DNA from: Qipengyuania_B thermophila
Lineage (GTDB): Bacteria > Pseudomonadota > Alphaproteobacteria > Sphingomonadales > Sphingomonadaceae
Direction: 5' to 3'
DNA: 64,000 nt
Assembly (NCBI RefSeq): GCF_004153605.1
Contig: NZ_SDSI01000001.1
Coordinates: 812,266 to 876,265, forward strand
The notes beneath the pieces are model-generated. The model was given only the letters and a program-made list of their open reading frames with translations. It was not told the DNA's origin and did not search any database. Position 1 is the first letter of the stretch. Each line of letters starts with the position of its first letter. The translations under genes were made by a program, and so were the position numbers. Below, in pieces: positions 31,236-40,071 of this stretch.

Positions 31236-31888
31236 CAGGTGCGCGCCCGCTGATCGTGTCGGACTGCGACGAGGTGCTGCTCCACATGGTCAGCCACTTT
31301 CGCGACTGGCTGGCCGAACGCCACGACATCGAGTTCCGGATGGACACGGCCTCGTTTGCCGATGCCCTGCGCCATCGCGGCACCGGCGCGGCGGTCGCCG
31401 GGGACGAGATCTGGCGTCTGCTCGGCCTGTTCTTCGACCACGAGATGCACCGCCAGCATCCGGTCGCCGGCGCGGTGGCGGCGATGAACACCCTGTCCCG
31501 GCACGCCGACGTGGTGATCCTCACCAACCTCGTCGATGCACGGCGCGAGCATCGGGCGCAGCAGCTCGCCGCGCACGGCATCCGCGCGCGGGTGTTCACC
31601 AACCAGGGGCCGAAGGGGCCTGCCCTCGCGGGGATCATCGCCGAATACCGCCCCAGCTTCACGATCTTCATCGACGACCTGGCGCAGCATCACCGCTCGG
31701 TGAAGGAGCTGTTGCCGGAGGTGACGACGCTGCACCTGTGCGCCGAGGCGCTGGTCGCGCCGCACATCCCCTGCGCCCACCGCGCCGGTCACGCCGACGC
31801 GCGGATCGACACCTGGGACGAGGCGCTGCCCTGGCTGCTCGAGCGGCTGGGCGTGGCGACGCCCGCACCACACAAGGAGACCACATGA
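31232..31888 (+). CDS. HAD superfamily hydrolase
   Basis: Hydrolase of 218 residues. Motif I is IVSDCDEVLLHM (nucleophile Asp11 and Asp13), motif II ILTNLVDARR with the Thr, and motif III/IV includes FIDDLAQH with paired Asp after a conserved Lys in TNQGPKG. The cap is small and helical. Likely acts on a phosphate monoester; substrate unknown. It forms a coupled chain with DUF3572 and RidA genes, each overlapping by four bases, suggesting one metabolic or repair role. Confidence 0.82.
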   Translation: MTGARPLIVSDCDEVLLHMVSHFRDWLAERHDIEFRMDTASFADALRHRGTGAAVAGDEIWRLLGLFFDHEMHRQHPVAGAVAAMNTLSRHADVVILTNLVDARREHRAQQLAAHGIRARVFTNQGPKGPALAGIIAEYRPSFTIFIDDLAQHHRSVKELLPEVTTLHLCAEALVAPHIPCAHRAGHADARIDTWDEALPWLLERLGVATPAPHKETT

Positions 31889-32337
31889 GCATTGCTGCAC
31901 GCCTCGAACAGCTTGGCATCGTCCTGCCCCAAGCCGCCGCGCCGGTGGCCAGCTATCAGCCGCTGGTGGTTCATGGCGGCCTCGTGCACCTGTCCGGGCA
32001 GCTGCCGTTCGTGGAGGGCGAGCTTGTGACGGGCAGGCTCGGCGCGGATGTGGACCTTGCCGAGGGTCAGCGGGCCGCGCGCGCCTGCGGGCTGATGATC
32101 CTGGCCCAGCTGTCCGCCCACGACCTGCTCGAACGGGTCGCCCGCGTGGTCAAGCTGGGGGCGTTCGTCGCCTCGGCGCCCGAATTCCACGACCAGCCCA
32201 AGGTTGCCAACGGCGCCTCGGACCTGATGTTCGAGGTGTTCGGCGAGCAGGGCCGGCATGCCCGCAGCGCCGTCGGGGTCGCCGTTCTGCCGCTCAACGC
32301 GGCGGTGGAGGTCGACGCGATCGTCGCCCTCGGCTGA
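31885..32337 (+). CDS. RidA family protein
   Basis: Protein of 150 residues of the RidA/YjgF/YER057c group, of the longer bacterial type (YjgF-endoribonuclease-like). Key features are VVHGGLVHLSGQLPF, a DQPKVANGASDLMFEVFGEQG block and the end HARSAVGVAVLPLNAAVEVDA with the Arg that contacts the enamine/imine substrate in RidA proteins. Members deaminate reactive enamines from PLP enzymes. ATGA overlap with the HAD gene. Confidence 0.85.
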   Translation: MSIAARLEQLGIVLPQAAAPVASYQPLVVHGGLVHLSGQLPFVEGELVTGRLGADVDLAEGQRAARACGLMILAQLSAHDLLERVARVVKLGAFVASAPEFHDQPKVANGASDLMFEVFGEQGRHARSAVGVAVLPLNAAVEVDAIVALG

Positions 32338-32381
32338 GACGCCGCCTTGCGCTGCCGCCGCGGCGGCGTATCTCGCTGGCG

Positions 32382-33521
32382 ATGGCAGAGCGGGACATGG
32401 TGGTGCGGGTGGGAAGCGGCGTGGCGGCCGTGCCCCCGGCGAGGTGGAATGCGCTGGCGGGCGAGGGCAACCCGTTCACCAGCCACGCCTTCCTCTCGGC
32501 GCTGGAGGATTCGGGCAGCGTCGGCCCGGGGACCGGCTGGCAGCCGGCACCGTTCCTGCTGGAGGATGGCGGCGGCGCCCTCGTCGGGGCCATGCCGGCC
32601 TATCTTAAGACGCACAGCCAGGGTGAATACGTGTTCGATCACGGCTGGGCCGAGGCGTATGCGCGGGCCGGAGGGCGTTACTACCCCAAGCTCCAGATCG
32701 CGGTGCCGTTCACCCCGGCGACGGGGCCGCGGGTGCTGTCCCGCTCGGCGGACGACGCCGCCCTGCTGCTGCGCGCGGCCGAGACGCTGTGCCGCCAGCA
32801 TGGCCTGTCGGGGGCGCACGCCACCTTCATCACCCCGGACCAGGTGCCCATTTTCGAAAAGGCTGGCTGGCTCCTGCGCCATGACGTGCAGTTCCACTGG
32901 CTCAACCGCGGCTTCGCGAGCTTCGACGATTTCCTCGCCACCCTGTCCTCGCGCCGGCGCAAGGATCTGCGCAAGGAACGGGCTGCCGCCGGCGAGGGCG
33001 TGACGATCCGCCGGCTTCGCGGCGACGAGATCACGCCGGCGCACTGGGATGCGTTCTGGACCTTCTACCAGGACACCGGCGCGCGCAAATGGGGCCGGCC
33101 CTACCTGACGCGCGCCGCCTTTGCGCTGTTCGCCGAACGGCTGGGCGCGAAGGTGCTGCTGATCCTTGCCGAAGTCGACGGCACGCCGGTCGCCGGAGCC
33201 CTGAACTTCATCGGCGACGACACGCTGTACGGCCGCTACTGGGGCGCGATCGTCGACAAGCCGTTCCTGCATTTCGAGCTGTGCTACTATCAGGCGATCG
33301 ACGTCGCCATCGCGCTGGGCCTTGGCCGCGTGGAAGCCGGCGCGCAGGGACAGCACAAGCTGGCGCGCGGATACGAGCCGGTGGCGACGGTGTCGGCGCA
33401 CTGGCTGGCCGATCCGGGGCTTGCGCGTGCCGTGGCCGCGTTCCTCGCGCAGGAGCGGGAAGGCGTGGCGGCCGAGCAGCGCCTGCTCAGGCGCCACACA
33501 CCCTACCGCCGCGACGGCTGA
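32382..33521 (+). CDS. GNAT/FemAB-like protein, DUF482 family
   Basis: Protein of 379 residues of the DUF482 family (FemAB-like, GNAT fold). Marks include NPFTSHAFLSALEDSGS near the start, YVFDHGWAEAYARAGGRYYPK, RRRKDLRKERAAA, DTGARKWGRPYLTR and EAGAQGQHKLARGYEP near the end. FemAB-type relatives attach amino acids to peptidoglycan or modify other acceptors using aminoacyl-tRNA or acyl-CoA; the true substrate of this branch is unknown. Starts 44 bases after RidA and may belong to the same transcript. Confidence 0.87.
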   Translation: MAERDMVVRVGSGVAAVPPARWNALAGEGNPFTSHAFLSALEDSGSVGPGTGWQPAPFLLEDGGGALVGAMPAYLKTHSQGEYVFDHGWAEAYARAGGRYYPKLQIAVPFTPATGPRVLSRSADDAALLLRAAETLCRQHGLSGAHATFITPDQVPIFEKAGWLLRHDVQFHWLNRGFASFDDFLATLSSRRRKDLRKERAAAGEGVTIRRLRGDEITPAHWDAFWTFYQDTGARKWGRPYLTRAAFALFAERLGAKVLLILAEVDGTPVAGALNFIGDDTLYGRYWGAIVDKPFLHFELCYYQAIDVAIALGLGRVEAGAQGQHKLARGYEPVATVSAHWLADPGLARAVAAFLAQEREGVAAEQRLLRRHTPYRRDG

Positions 33522-33522
33522 C

Positions 33523-33855
33523 TCAGGCGGCCTGCCGCCGGCTGCGGCGCAGCCATTCGCGCGCCAGCCGCTGGGCGTCGGCGATCTCGCGCGCCGTCAT
33601 CTCCTCGGCGATGTCGGCGCGGGCCGACGCGGCCAGCGGGTGCCCGTTGGCCGCGGCGATGTTGAACCAGCGGTGGGCCTCGACGAAGTCGGCGCTCAGC
33701 CCCGCGCTGCCGGTGGCAAAGGCGATGGCGAGGTTGAAGAGCGCGTCCGCGTCTCCCCGGCAATGCTCGGCGAGGAAGCCGGCAGTGACTGCCTGAGCCT
33801 CCGCGGAGGCGTTGCGCTGCCCCCTGCCGCCCTCGATCGCGCGCAATGGTCCCAT
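33523..33855 (-). CDS. Sel1 repeat family protein
   Basis: Protein of 110 residues with Sel1-like helical repeats (ADALFNLAIAFATGSAGLSA, DFVEAHRWFNIAAANGHPLA). Such short repeat proteins act as scaffolds. ATG at 33853-33855 has a GGGGG upstream; longer in-frame extension to 33921 is less likely. Ends one base after the convergent FemAB-like gene. Confidence 0.82.
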   Translation of the reverse strand: MGPLRAIEGGRGQRNASAEAQAVTAGFLAEHCRGDADALFNLAIAFATGSAGLSADFVEAHRWFNIAAANGHPLAASARADIAEEMTAREIADAQRLAREWLRRSRRQAA

Positions 33856-34102
33856 GTGTGAACTCCCCCTGATGCCGGAGCCGGCAGCCCCCGCTGCCCG
33901 CCTCGACGCGCGAAACGTCACACAGGATGCTCAACAAGAGGTTAACGCCGCTGGACACAGGAGTGTCGGGGCGGGCGCGACACCCGCCGCGCGGATTTCT
34001 GCCTTGTGCCTCAATACCCTCGCCACTATAGGCCGCGCCAAACGGCATCCGTCGCAATTCTTGCGACGCAGCCGCGATCCGGCGGGCCGGGCGAGAGGAG
34101 CA

Positions 34103-34561
34103 ATGGAACCTTCCTCATTCCACGACGCTGAGATGCTCGATCGCGCGCGTGGGTCCGTGCCGGACGGCTACGTGCCGTCCGAAGACGAGGAATACATGAA
34201 CCCGCGGCAGCAGGATTACTTCCGCATGCTGCTCATCGAATGGAAGCGGTCGATTCAGAACGCCGCCCTTCAGACGCGCGCCTCGCTTCAGCACGGGCCG
34301 ATCCGGGAACCCGATCTCAACGACCGAGCCTCCAGCGAGGCGGACTGGAGCATCGAGCTGCGGACCCGCGACCGGCAGCGCAAGCTGATCGCCAAGATCG
34401 ACGCCGCGCTGCGGCTGCTCGACGAAGGGGATTATGGCTACTGCGAGGTGACCGGCGAGCCGATCGGGTTGAAGCGGCTGATCGCGCGCCCGGTGGCGAC
34501 CATGACGGTCGAGGCGCAGGAAGCGCATGAGCGCCGCGAAAAGGTGTCCCGCGACGACTGA
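34103..34561 (+). CDS. dksA: RNA polymerase-binding transcription factor DksA
   Basis: Protein of 152 residues acting with ppGpp on RNA polymerase. A coiled-coil region spans about residues 30-110, and the C-terminal globular part is DYGYCEVTGEPIGLKRL. Only one cysteine remains where E. coli DksA has four zinc-binding ones; this is normal in alphaproteobacteria and should not be read as damage. GAGAGGAG precedes the ATG. Upstream in-frame extensions lack homology. Confidence 0.92.
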   Translation: MEPSSFHDAEMLDRARGSVPDGYVPSEDEEYMNPRQQDYFRMLLIEWKRSIQNAALQTRASLQHGPIREPDLNDRASSEADWSIELRTRDRQRKLIAKIDAALRLLDEGDYGYCEVTGEPIGLKRLIARPVATMTVEAQEAHERREKVSRDD

Positions 34562-34770
34562 CGCGCGCAGCCGGTTCCCGTCGCGGCGGCGTGTTTTTCG
34601 ACCTGTTCCAGCGCGGGACGGGGGTGCGGAAACTTCCGGTTCTCTTTGTCCGTTTCTTCATGCCGCAAGACTTTGTTAGCCATTGCGTCCATACTGGCGC
34701 GCAGGCTGCGGCAGAGCCGGCCGACCGCACCGCGGCGGCGCCGGGGGCACCGCGCCAAGGAGCGATGATG

Positions 34771-35151
34771 ATGTCTGGCATTGATACCCGCAGCGGCACG
34801 CGCGACAGCCTGTTCCTTCTCGCCGACCTGACGGTGGACGGCGAATCGGCGCCGCACCGGGTCAAGATCCGCAACCTCTCGACGAGCGGGTTGATGGCCG
34901 AGGGCGATGTCCGGGTGCAGCGCGGCACCCGCATCCGCCTCGATTGCCGGAGCGCCGGAATGGTCGCGGGCGTCGTCGCGTGGTGCGAGGGATCGCGCTT
35001 CGGCGTGGCGCTGCAGGACGAGATCGATCCGGCTGCGGTGCGCGAGGCGCTCATGGCGCCGCGGGAGAAGGCGCCCGAGGCACGCTATGCCGGCCGTTTC
35101 GCCGGTCCCGATCCGCTGCAACCCGATCCGCGCCGGCTGCGCACGCTCTGA
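34771..35151 (+). CDS. PilZ domain protein
   Basis: Protein of 126 residues with a PilZ fold. The (D/N)-x-S-x2-G motif is seen in KIRNLSTSGLMAEG and the last strand block in VAWCEGSRFGVALQ. The first RxxxR c-di-GMP-binding motif is not clear; TRSGTRDSLF precedes the barrel, so c-di-GMP binding is uncertain. ATG at 34771 has AAGGAG eight bases upstream; 34765 and 34768 are alternative ATGs in the same run. Confidence 0.85.
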   Translation: MSGIDTRSGTRDSLFLLADLTVDGESAPHRVKIRNLSTSGLMAEGDVRVQRGTRIRLDCRSAGMVAGVVAWCEGSRFGVALQDEIDPAAVREALMAPREKAPEARYAGRFAGPDPLQPDPRRLRTL

Positions 35152-35158
35152 CGCCTGC

Positions 35159-36403
35159 TCAGGTGACCGCGGCGCGGCGGGCGAAGCGCGGCTCACGCCA
35201 GCTGCCGCTGCGCAGCACGTCGGCCAGATGGCCCGCCGCGGCGGCGACGTCGCTGAAGGCGAGATAGGCCGGCGCAAAGCCGAGGCGCAGCACATCGGGT
35301 TCGCGGAAGTCGCCGATGACGCCGCGCGCGATCAGCGCCTGGCAGACGGCGTAGGCATCCGGGTGAGCGAAGGACAGCTGGCTGCCGCGCGCGTGCGGAT
35401 TGGCCGGGCTGACGCAGCGCAGCGAAGCTTCGGTCGCTGCGAGACAGCGCAGGAAGAACTGCGACAGGGCGCGCGACTTGGTGGCAAGCGCCGCCATCCC
35501 CAGGGACGCAATCGTGTCCACCCCGACCTCGAGCGCCGCCAGACCCAGCACCGGCGGCGTGCCGGCGAGCAGCCGCGCCACACCCTCGGCCGGTGCATAG
35601 TCGTCCTCGAAGGCGAACGGCCGGGCATGGCCGAACCAGCCGGTGAGCGGCTGGACGAGCCGGTCCTGATGCCGCCGCGCGACGAAGGCGAAGGCCGGTG
35701 CGCCCGGTCCTCCGTTCAGATATTTGTAGCCGCAGCCGACGGCGAAATCCGCCTCGCAGCCGTTCAGCGCCAGCTCGACCGCGCCGCAGCTGTGCGACAG
35801 GTCCCACAGCACCAGCGCCCCCGCGTTATGGGCAGCGCGCGTCAGCGCCGCCATGTCGTGCATGGCGCCGGTGCGGTAATGCACATGGCTGAGCAGGAGC
35901 AGCGCGACATCCGGCGCCGCCACCGCGTCGGCCAGCGCCCCCGGCGGGACGAGCCGGCGTTCGGCGAGGCCCTGCGCCTCCAGCCCGGCGATCATGTACA
36001 GGTCGGTGGGAAAGCTGCCCGGCTCGGACAGGACGACGCGTCGGCCGGGTCTGAGCGCAAGCGCGGCGGCGATGAGCTTGAACAGGTTCACCGAGGTGCT
36101 GTCGCAGGCGATCACCTCGTCGGGATGCGCGCCGATCAGCGGGGCGATCTTCGCCCCGACGCGCCGGGGCAGGTCGATCCAGCCGCCCGTGTCGCCCGGC
36201 GCGGCGTTCCAGCTGCGGATGAGCTGTTCGCCCCACTGCCGCTCCACCACCTGGCGCAGGCGCTCGGGCGTGGCGGCGGGCAGCGCGCCGAGGGAATTGC
36301 CGTCGAGATAGATGACCCCCTCGGGGAGGGTGAACAGCGCCCGGGCCGCGGCGAGCGGATCGGCCGCATCGAGGGCGCGCGCCTCGTCGCCGAGCGGGAT
36401 CAC
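35159..36403 (-). CDS. kynU: Kynureninase
   Basis: PLP enzyme of 414 residues that cleaves kynurenine to anthranilate and alanine. Schiff-base Lys227 is in GCGYKYLNGGPGAP, the Asp/His pair in LWDLSHSCGAVE (Asp201, His204), and the phosphate-binding region in IACDSTSVNLFK. The start is the GTG at 36401-36403, overlapping the kynB stop as GTGA. Last gene of kynA-kynB-kynU. Confidence 0.92.
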   Translation of the reverse strand: MIPLGDEARALDAADPLAAARALFTLPEGVIYLDGNSLGALPAATPERLRQVVERQWGEQLIRSWNAAPGDTGGWIDLPRRVGAKIAPLIGAHPDEVIACDSTSVNLFKLIAAALALRPGRRVVLSEPGSFPTDLYMIAGLEAQGLAERRLVPPGALADAVAAPDVALLLLSHVHYRTGAMHDMAALTRAAHNAGALVLWDLSHSCGAVELALNGCEADFAVGCGYKYLNGGPGAPAFAFVARRHQDRLVQPLTGWFGHARPFAFEDDYAPAEGVARLLAGTPPVLGLAALEVGVDTIASLGMAALATKSRALSQFFLRCLAATEASLRCVSPANPHARGSQLSFAHPDAYAVCQALIARGVIGDFREPDVLRLGFAPAYLAFSDVAAAAGHLADVLRSGSWREPRFARRAAVT

Positions 36404-37029
36404 GCGAGCGTCCGCAGGACGGCGCGGACCGGGGCGGCATCGCCGCCGGCGATCCGGAGCGGCAGGGCGATGAGTTCGTAGCGGCCGGCCGGCACCGCGT
36501 CGAGCACCAGCCCTTCGAGGATCCGTAGGTCGGCGTCGCGCGCCGCGTGGTGGGCGGCCATGTCCTTGCTGTCCTCGGGATCGAGCGACGGGGCGTCGGT
36601 GCCGATGAGCCGCACGCCCGCGGCGGCCAGATGGCGGACGGTGTCCGGTGCGAGGGTGGCGAAGTCGCTGCGCCATGCGTCGGCCGGGAAGCGGGCAAAG
36701 GTCTTGAACAGCACCCGTCCGGTGTCGCCCAGCGGCGGCAGGTGAGCAGGCTCGATGCGCCGTGCGGCCACATGGCGCAGGTCCACGACCTCGCACGGAC
36801 CGACAAACGGCTCCAGCGCCATGCCCGCCGCGTCCGCCCCGTCGGCGGCGTAGTGCAGCGGCGCGTCCGCATGCGTGCCGGAATGCGTCGACAGGCTGAT
36901 CCGTCCCACATTGACCGGGGCGCCGGCAGCCATCGACCAGGTCGGCGCAAGAGTGAAGCGCGTATCCCCCGGCCACACCGGCAGTTCGGGCCGGAGCACC
37001 TGGCTGATGTCGATCAGGCGCCCGCTCAC
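36400..37029 (-). CDS. kynB: Kynurenine formamidase
   Basis: Hydrolyses N-formylkynurenine to kynurenine and formate. 209 residues, cyclase-type metal hydrolase: LIDISQVLRPELPVWPGDTR at the N-terminus, STHSGTHADAPLHY with the metal-binding HxGTHxD motif, and GTDAPSLDPEDSKDMAAHHA near the middle. Length normal. Overlaps kynA stop by four bases. Confidence 0.94.
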   Translation of the reverse strand: MSGRLIDISQVLRPELPVWPGDTRFTLAPTWSMAAGAPVNVGRISLSTHSGTHADAPLHYAADGADAAGMALEPFVGPCEVVDLRHVAARRIEPAHLPPLGDTGRVLFKTFARFPADAWRSDFATLAPDTVRHLAAAGVRLIGTDAPSLDPEDSKDMAAHHAARDADLRILEGLVLDAVPAGRYELIALPLRIAGGDAAPVRAVLRTLA

Positions 37030-37817
37030 AGCCGGGTCCGCGCGTCAAGCAGTTCAGGGAAGAAGCGGTGCTGCAGCACGGCTTCGAGATAGGGAACACC
37101 GCTGGTGCCGCCCGTTCCGCGCTTGAAGCCGATGATCCGCTCCACCGTCTTGAGGTGGCCGAAGCGCCAGCGCTGGAAGTGGTATTCGAGGTCCACCAGC
37201 TTCTCGGCCAGCTCGTAGAGGTCCCAGTGCGCCTCGGGCTGGCGGTAGATGGCGGCGAAGGCGTCCGTCACCGCCTCGTCCTCGACCCAGGGCTGCGCCG
37301 GATCGCGGGTCAGCACGGCGGCCGGAACGGCAAAGCCCCGCCGCGCCAGCAGACGCACGGTTTCGTCGTAGAGGCTGGGCCGTGTCAGCTCCTCCCGCAG
37401 GGCCGCGGCAATGCCCGGTGTGGCCTCGTGCATCGCCACCATCGCCGCGTTGCGCCCGCCCAGCAGGTATTCCATCTGCCGGTACTGGGCCGACTGGAAC
37501 CCGCTGGAGGTGCCCAGATGCGGCCGCACCTGCGCATAGTCGTGGGGTGTCATCGTCGCGAGGACGTCCCAGCTGCCGATCAGCTGCGTCTGCGCCCGCG
37601 CGACCCGGGCGAGCATCTTGAACGCGGGCCGCAGCGCGTCGGCGGCGATGGCCCGGCGCGCGGCGTCGAGCTCGTGAAGGCACAGCTTCAGCCACAGCTC
37701 GCTCGTCTGGTGCACGATGATGAACAGCATCTCGTCATGCGCTGGCGATGCCGGATGCTGCGCGCCGAGCACCCGGTCGAGGTCGAGATAGGAGCCATAG
37801 GTCTGTGCGGTGGTCAT
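37026..37817 (-). CDS. kynA: Tryptophan 2,3-dioxygenase
   Basis: Heme enzyme opening the indole ring of tryptophan to N-formylkynurenine. 263 residues with FIIVHQTSELWLKL near residue 35, LIGSWDVLATMTPHDYAQ, and the heme/substrate region FQRWRFGHLKTVERIIGF followed by KRGTGGTSGVPYL. Start at 37815-37817 (TTAQTYGSYL follows); ATG at 37832 is also possible. First gene of the kyn group, 80 bases downstream of a lipoprotein gene that may share the transcript. Confidence 0.94.
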   Translation of the reverse strand: MTTAQTYGSYLDLDRVLGAQHPASPAHDEMLFIIVHQTSELWLKLCLHELDAARRAIAADALRPAFKMLARVARAQTQLIGSWDVLATMTPHDYAQVRPHLGTSSGFQSAQYRQMEYLLGGRNAAMVAMHEATPGIAAALREELTRPSLYDETVRLLARRGFAVPAAVLTRDPAQPWVEDEAVTDAFAAIYRQPEAHWDLYELAEKLVDLEYHFQRWRFGHLKTVERIIGFKRGTGGTSGVPYLEAVLQHRFFPELLDARTRL

Positions 37818-37897
37818 GCCGGCGCCGTGCATAGCCGAGCGCGCCGGCGAGCGGAACCCAAGGGCGTGCCGGCCGATCCGCCGCGCGGGCGGCACCG

Positions 37898-39391
37898 TCA
37901 CAGCGGGGCGCGGGAAAACGGAAACAGCGGGTGCACGCCCCAGGCGTTGTCGGCATAGCCGACGGTGTTGGCTCGCACCAGCGACCACCGGACCGGCGCG
38001 CCGAGCGGAATGAACAGGTTCTGCCGGGTCAGCAGCTCCTCAGCCTGGTTGATCAGCGCCGCCCGCCTCACGGGATCGGCTTCCGTGTTCGCCTGGACCA
38101 TCAGCGCATCCGCTTCGGGGACGCACTGGGCCCGCGAGACGGAGCAGGCGAACTGGTTCATGAACCAGCGGGCCTGGGCATAGCGCGCCACCCGGTCGCG
38201 CAGCACGAGATCGGCTGCCTCTCCGTCGCCCGCGCGCCTGAGCTCGATGCCGGCCGCGTCCAGATCGCGCCTCAGCTGCCGCAGGAGCAGGTCGTTGCCG
38301 ACGCCGGGGGGAAGGCTGATGGTCAGCTGCGGCGGGACGCCGGTGGCCGCGGCCCAGGCGGCCGCGCGCGCGCGGGCGATCGCCAGCCGCGCGTTCTGGT
38401 CAAGGTCGCGCCACCGCTCGGGGTTCTGCAACGGATCGCCGGGCAGGTCAGGCGGCACGATCCGCGTCGCCGGGAACCAGCCCGAGACGTTGAACGGCAC
38501 GAGGAGCGCGTTCCGGTCGATGGCGAGCGCCACCGCTTCGCGGTTGCCGGCATCGGCGAGAAACCCCCCGCGCGACGCCACATCAAGGCCGAACAGGCCA
38601 ACCACCGCGTTCAGCCGCACCGTGCCGCGGGCCAGAGGGCCGGTCTGAAGCAGCGGCAGCGAGTTGATGTCGCCGCCGAGCACCGCCGATGCCGCCCCGC
38701 TGTTGAAGGCTGCCACGGCCTGTTCGGCGGGCAGTGCCGCGATCCGCACCGAGCGCACCGTCTCCGCCCAGCGCGAATCGGCGGCGAGGCCGCGCTCTTC
38801 GGGCGCGATGGGCAGCAGTGTCACCGCACCAGCGGTTGCCGGACCGGCGGCCCGGCGCATCGGACCAAGGCCGCCGCCGCCGCCTTCGAAGCCCAGCTCG
38901 GGTTGCGCCAGCACGCGCAGGAACTGCGCCATCGGAGTGGCCAGCTCGATCTCCACCACGCGGCCGGTGAGTGCTCGCACGTCCGCAATCTTCGCAAGGT
39001 CCAGCCCCAGGGTGGTGCCCTGAAGCTGGCGGATGGCGCGCTGCAGCTGCGAGCGGACCTGCTGCGCCGTGACCGGCTGCCCGTCGGGCCAGTTCACGTC
39101 GCGCAGGCGGAAGATGTAGGACAGGCCGTCGTCCGTAACGATCCAGCTTTGCGCGAGGCCCGGGACGACTTCGCCGTTCTCGTCCATCCGCACCAGGCCC
39201 TGATGCGTGGCGGCGCGCAGATGCTGCGCGGCGAGCGGCAGGCGCAGCCCTTCGGCGTCGAGATCGCCGGGCTGGCCGACGAACAGCACCCGCACCGTGC
39301 GCTCGTCCTCGCGTCCCGTGCAGGCGGCGAGAGACCCGGACAGCGCGAGAAGCACCGCCCAGCCGATGAGGCGCCGGGCGCAGTGACTCAC
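37898..39391 (-). CDS. Peptide-type ABC substrate-binding lipoprotein (SBP family 5), orphan
   Basis: Lipoprotein of 497 residues. Signal and lipobox end in LSGSLAA-Cys. It has the type-5 solute-binding pattern: ATHQGLVRMDENGEVVPGLAQ, DDGLSYIFRLRDVNWPDG, LAIDRNALLVPFNVSG, and a C-terminal block ending GYADNAWGVHPLFPF. No permease or ATPase genes are nearby, so it could be an orphan binding protein or a protein with another role. Start is the GTG at 39389-39391, overlapping the SDR stop as GTGA. Confidence 0.83.
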   Translation of the reverse strand: MSHCARRLIGWAVLLALSGSLAACTGREDERTVRVLFVGQPGDLDAEGLRLPLAAQHLRAATHQGLVRMDENGEVVPGLAQSWIVTDDGLSYIFRLRDVNWPDGQPVTAQQVRSQLQRAIRQLQGTTLGLDLAKIADVRALTGRVVEIELATPMAQFLRVLAQPELGFEGGGGGLGPMRRAAGPATAGAVTLLPIAPEERGLAADSRWAETVRSVRIAALPAEQAVAAFNSGAASAVLGGDINSLPLLQTGPLARGTVRLNAVVGLFGLDVASRGGFLADAGNREAVALAIDRNALLVPFNVSGWFPATRIVPPDLPGDPLQNPERWRDLDQNARLAIARARAAAWAAATGVPPQLTISLPPGVGNDLLLRQLRRDLDAAGIELRRAGDGEAADLVLRDRVARYAQARWFMNQFACSVSRAQCVPEADALMVQANTEADPVRRAALINQAEELLTRQNLFIPLGAPVRWSLVRANTVGYADNAWGVHPLFPFSRAPL

Positions 39392-40071
39392 CACGGCAGT
39401 TCGTTCCCCCTGTGGTCGAGGAAGCGGTGCGCCACCGGATGCGGTGCGTCCAGCAGGTCGGCCAGCGCGCGGGCGCTGTCCCCGGCCGAGAGCGGCGCCT
39501 TGTCTCCGCCCATGTCGGTCCGCACCCAGCCCGGATGGAGCGAGAGGACCGCGATGGCCCGCGCTTTCGCCTGTTCCTCGAACACGTTGCGCGACAGCAT
39601 GTTCAGCGCCGCCTTGCTCATCCGGTACAGGTCCGCTCCGCCAGAGGACAGGGCGATGGATCCCATCCGCGACGTGGTGAAGGCGAGCACACCGCCGTCG
39701 CGCAGCACCGGCAGCAGCGCCCGCGCCGCCCGCGCCGGACCGGCGGCGTTCGTCAGCACCGCGTGCGCGATGGCGGCGTCCCCCGCCTCGTCGATCCGGC
39801 ACCCGTCGTAAATTCCGGCGTTGAGCAGCACCACGTCGAGCGCGGCGCCGGCCAGTGTCTCCGCGAGCGCCGCAATGGTCTGCGGTTGCGTCACATCGGC
39901 CGACGCGACCCGGATCCCGTCGTGCTGCTGCGCGGCGAGGCGGTGCAGCGGCTCGCTGCGGGTCCGTTGCGTTGCCACGACGCGCCAGCCGCGCGTCGCC
40001 AGTTCCCCGGCCAGCGCCAGGCCGATGCCGCGCGATGCCCCGACGATCAGCGCGCGGCGAGGCGCCGTCAC
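39388..40071 (-). CDS. Short-chain dehydrogenase/reductase
   Basis: NAD(P)-dependent SDR of 227 residues. Cofactor loop is IVGASRGIGLALAGELA; VVLLNAGIYDG gives the NAG motif; catalytic Ser sits in AFTTSRMGSIALSS and Tyr-x3-Lys in DLYRMSKAALNML. Substrate unknown. Translation starts at the GTG 40069-40071 overlapping the glycosyltransferase stop as GTGA. Confidence 0.88.
   Translation of the reverse strand: MTAPRRALIVGASRGIGLALAGELATRGWRVVATQRTRSEPLHRLAAQQHDGIRVASADVTQPQTIAALAETLAGAALDVVLLNAGIYDGCRIDEAGDAAIAHAVLTNAAGPARAARALLPVLRDGGVLAFTTSRMGSIALSSGGADLYRMSKAALNMLSRNVFEEQAKARAIAVLSLHPGWVRTDMGGDKAPLSAGDSARALADLLDAPHPVAHRFLDHRGNELPW

Noticed and set aside
34430..34480. Broken zinc finger in DksA
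   Set aside because: A single remaining cysteine is the usual state for alphaproteobacterial DksA, so no damage is inferred.
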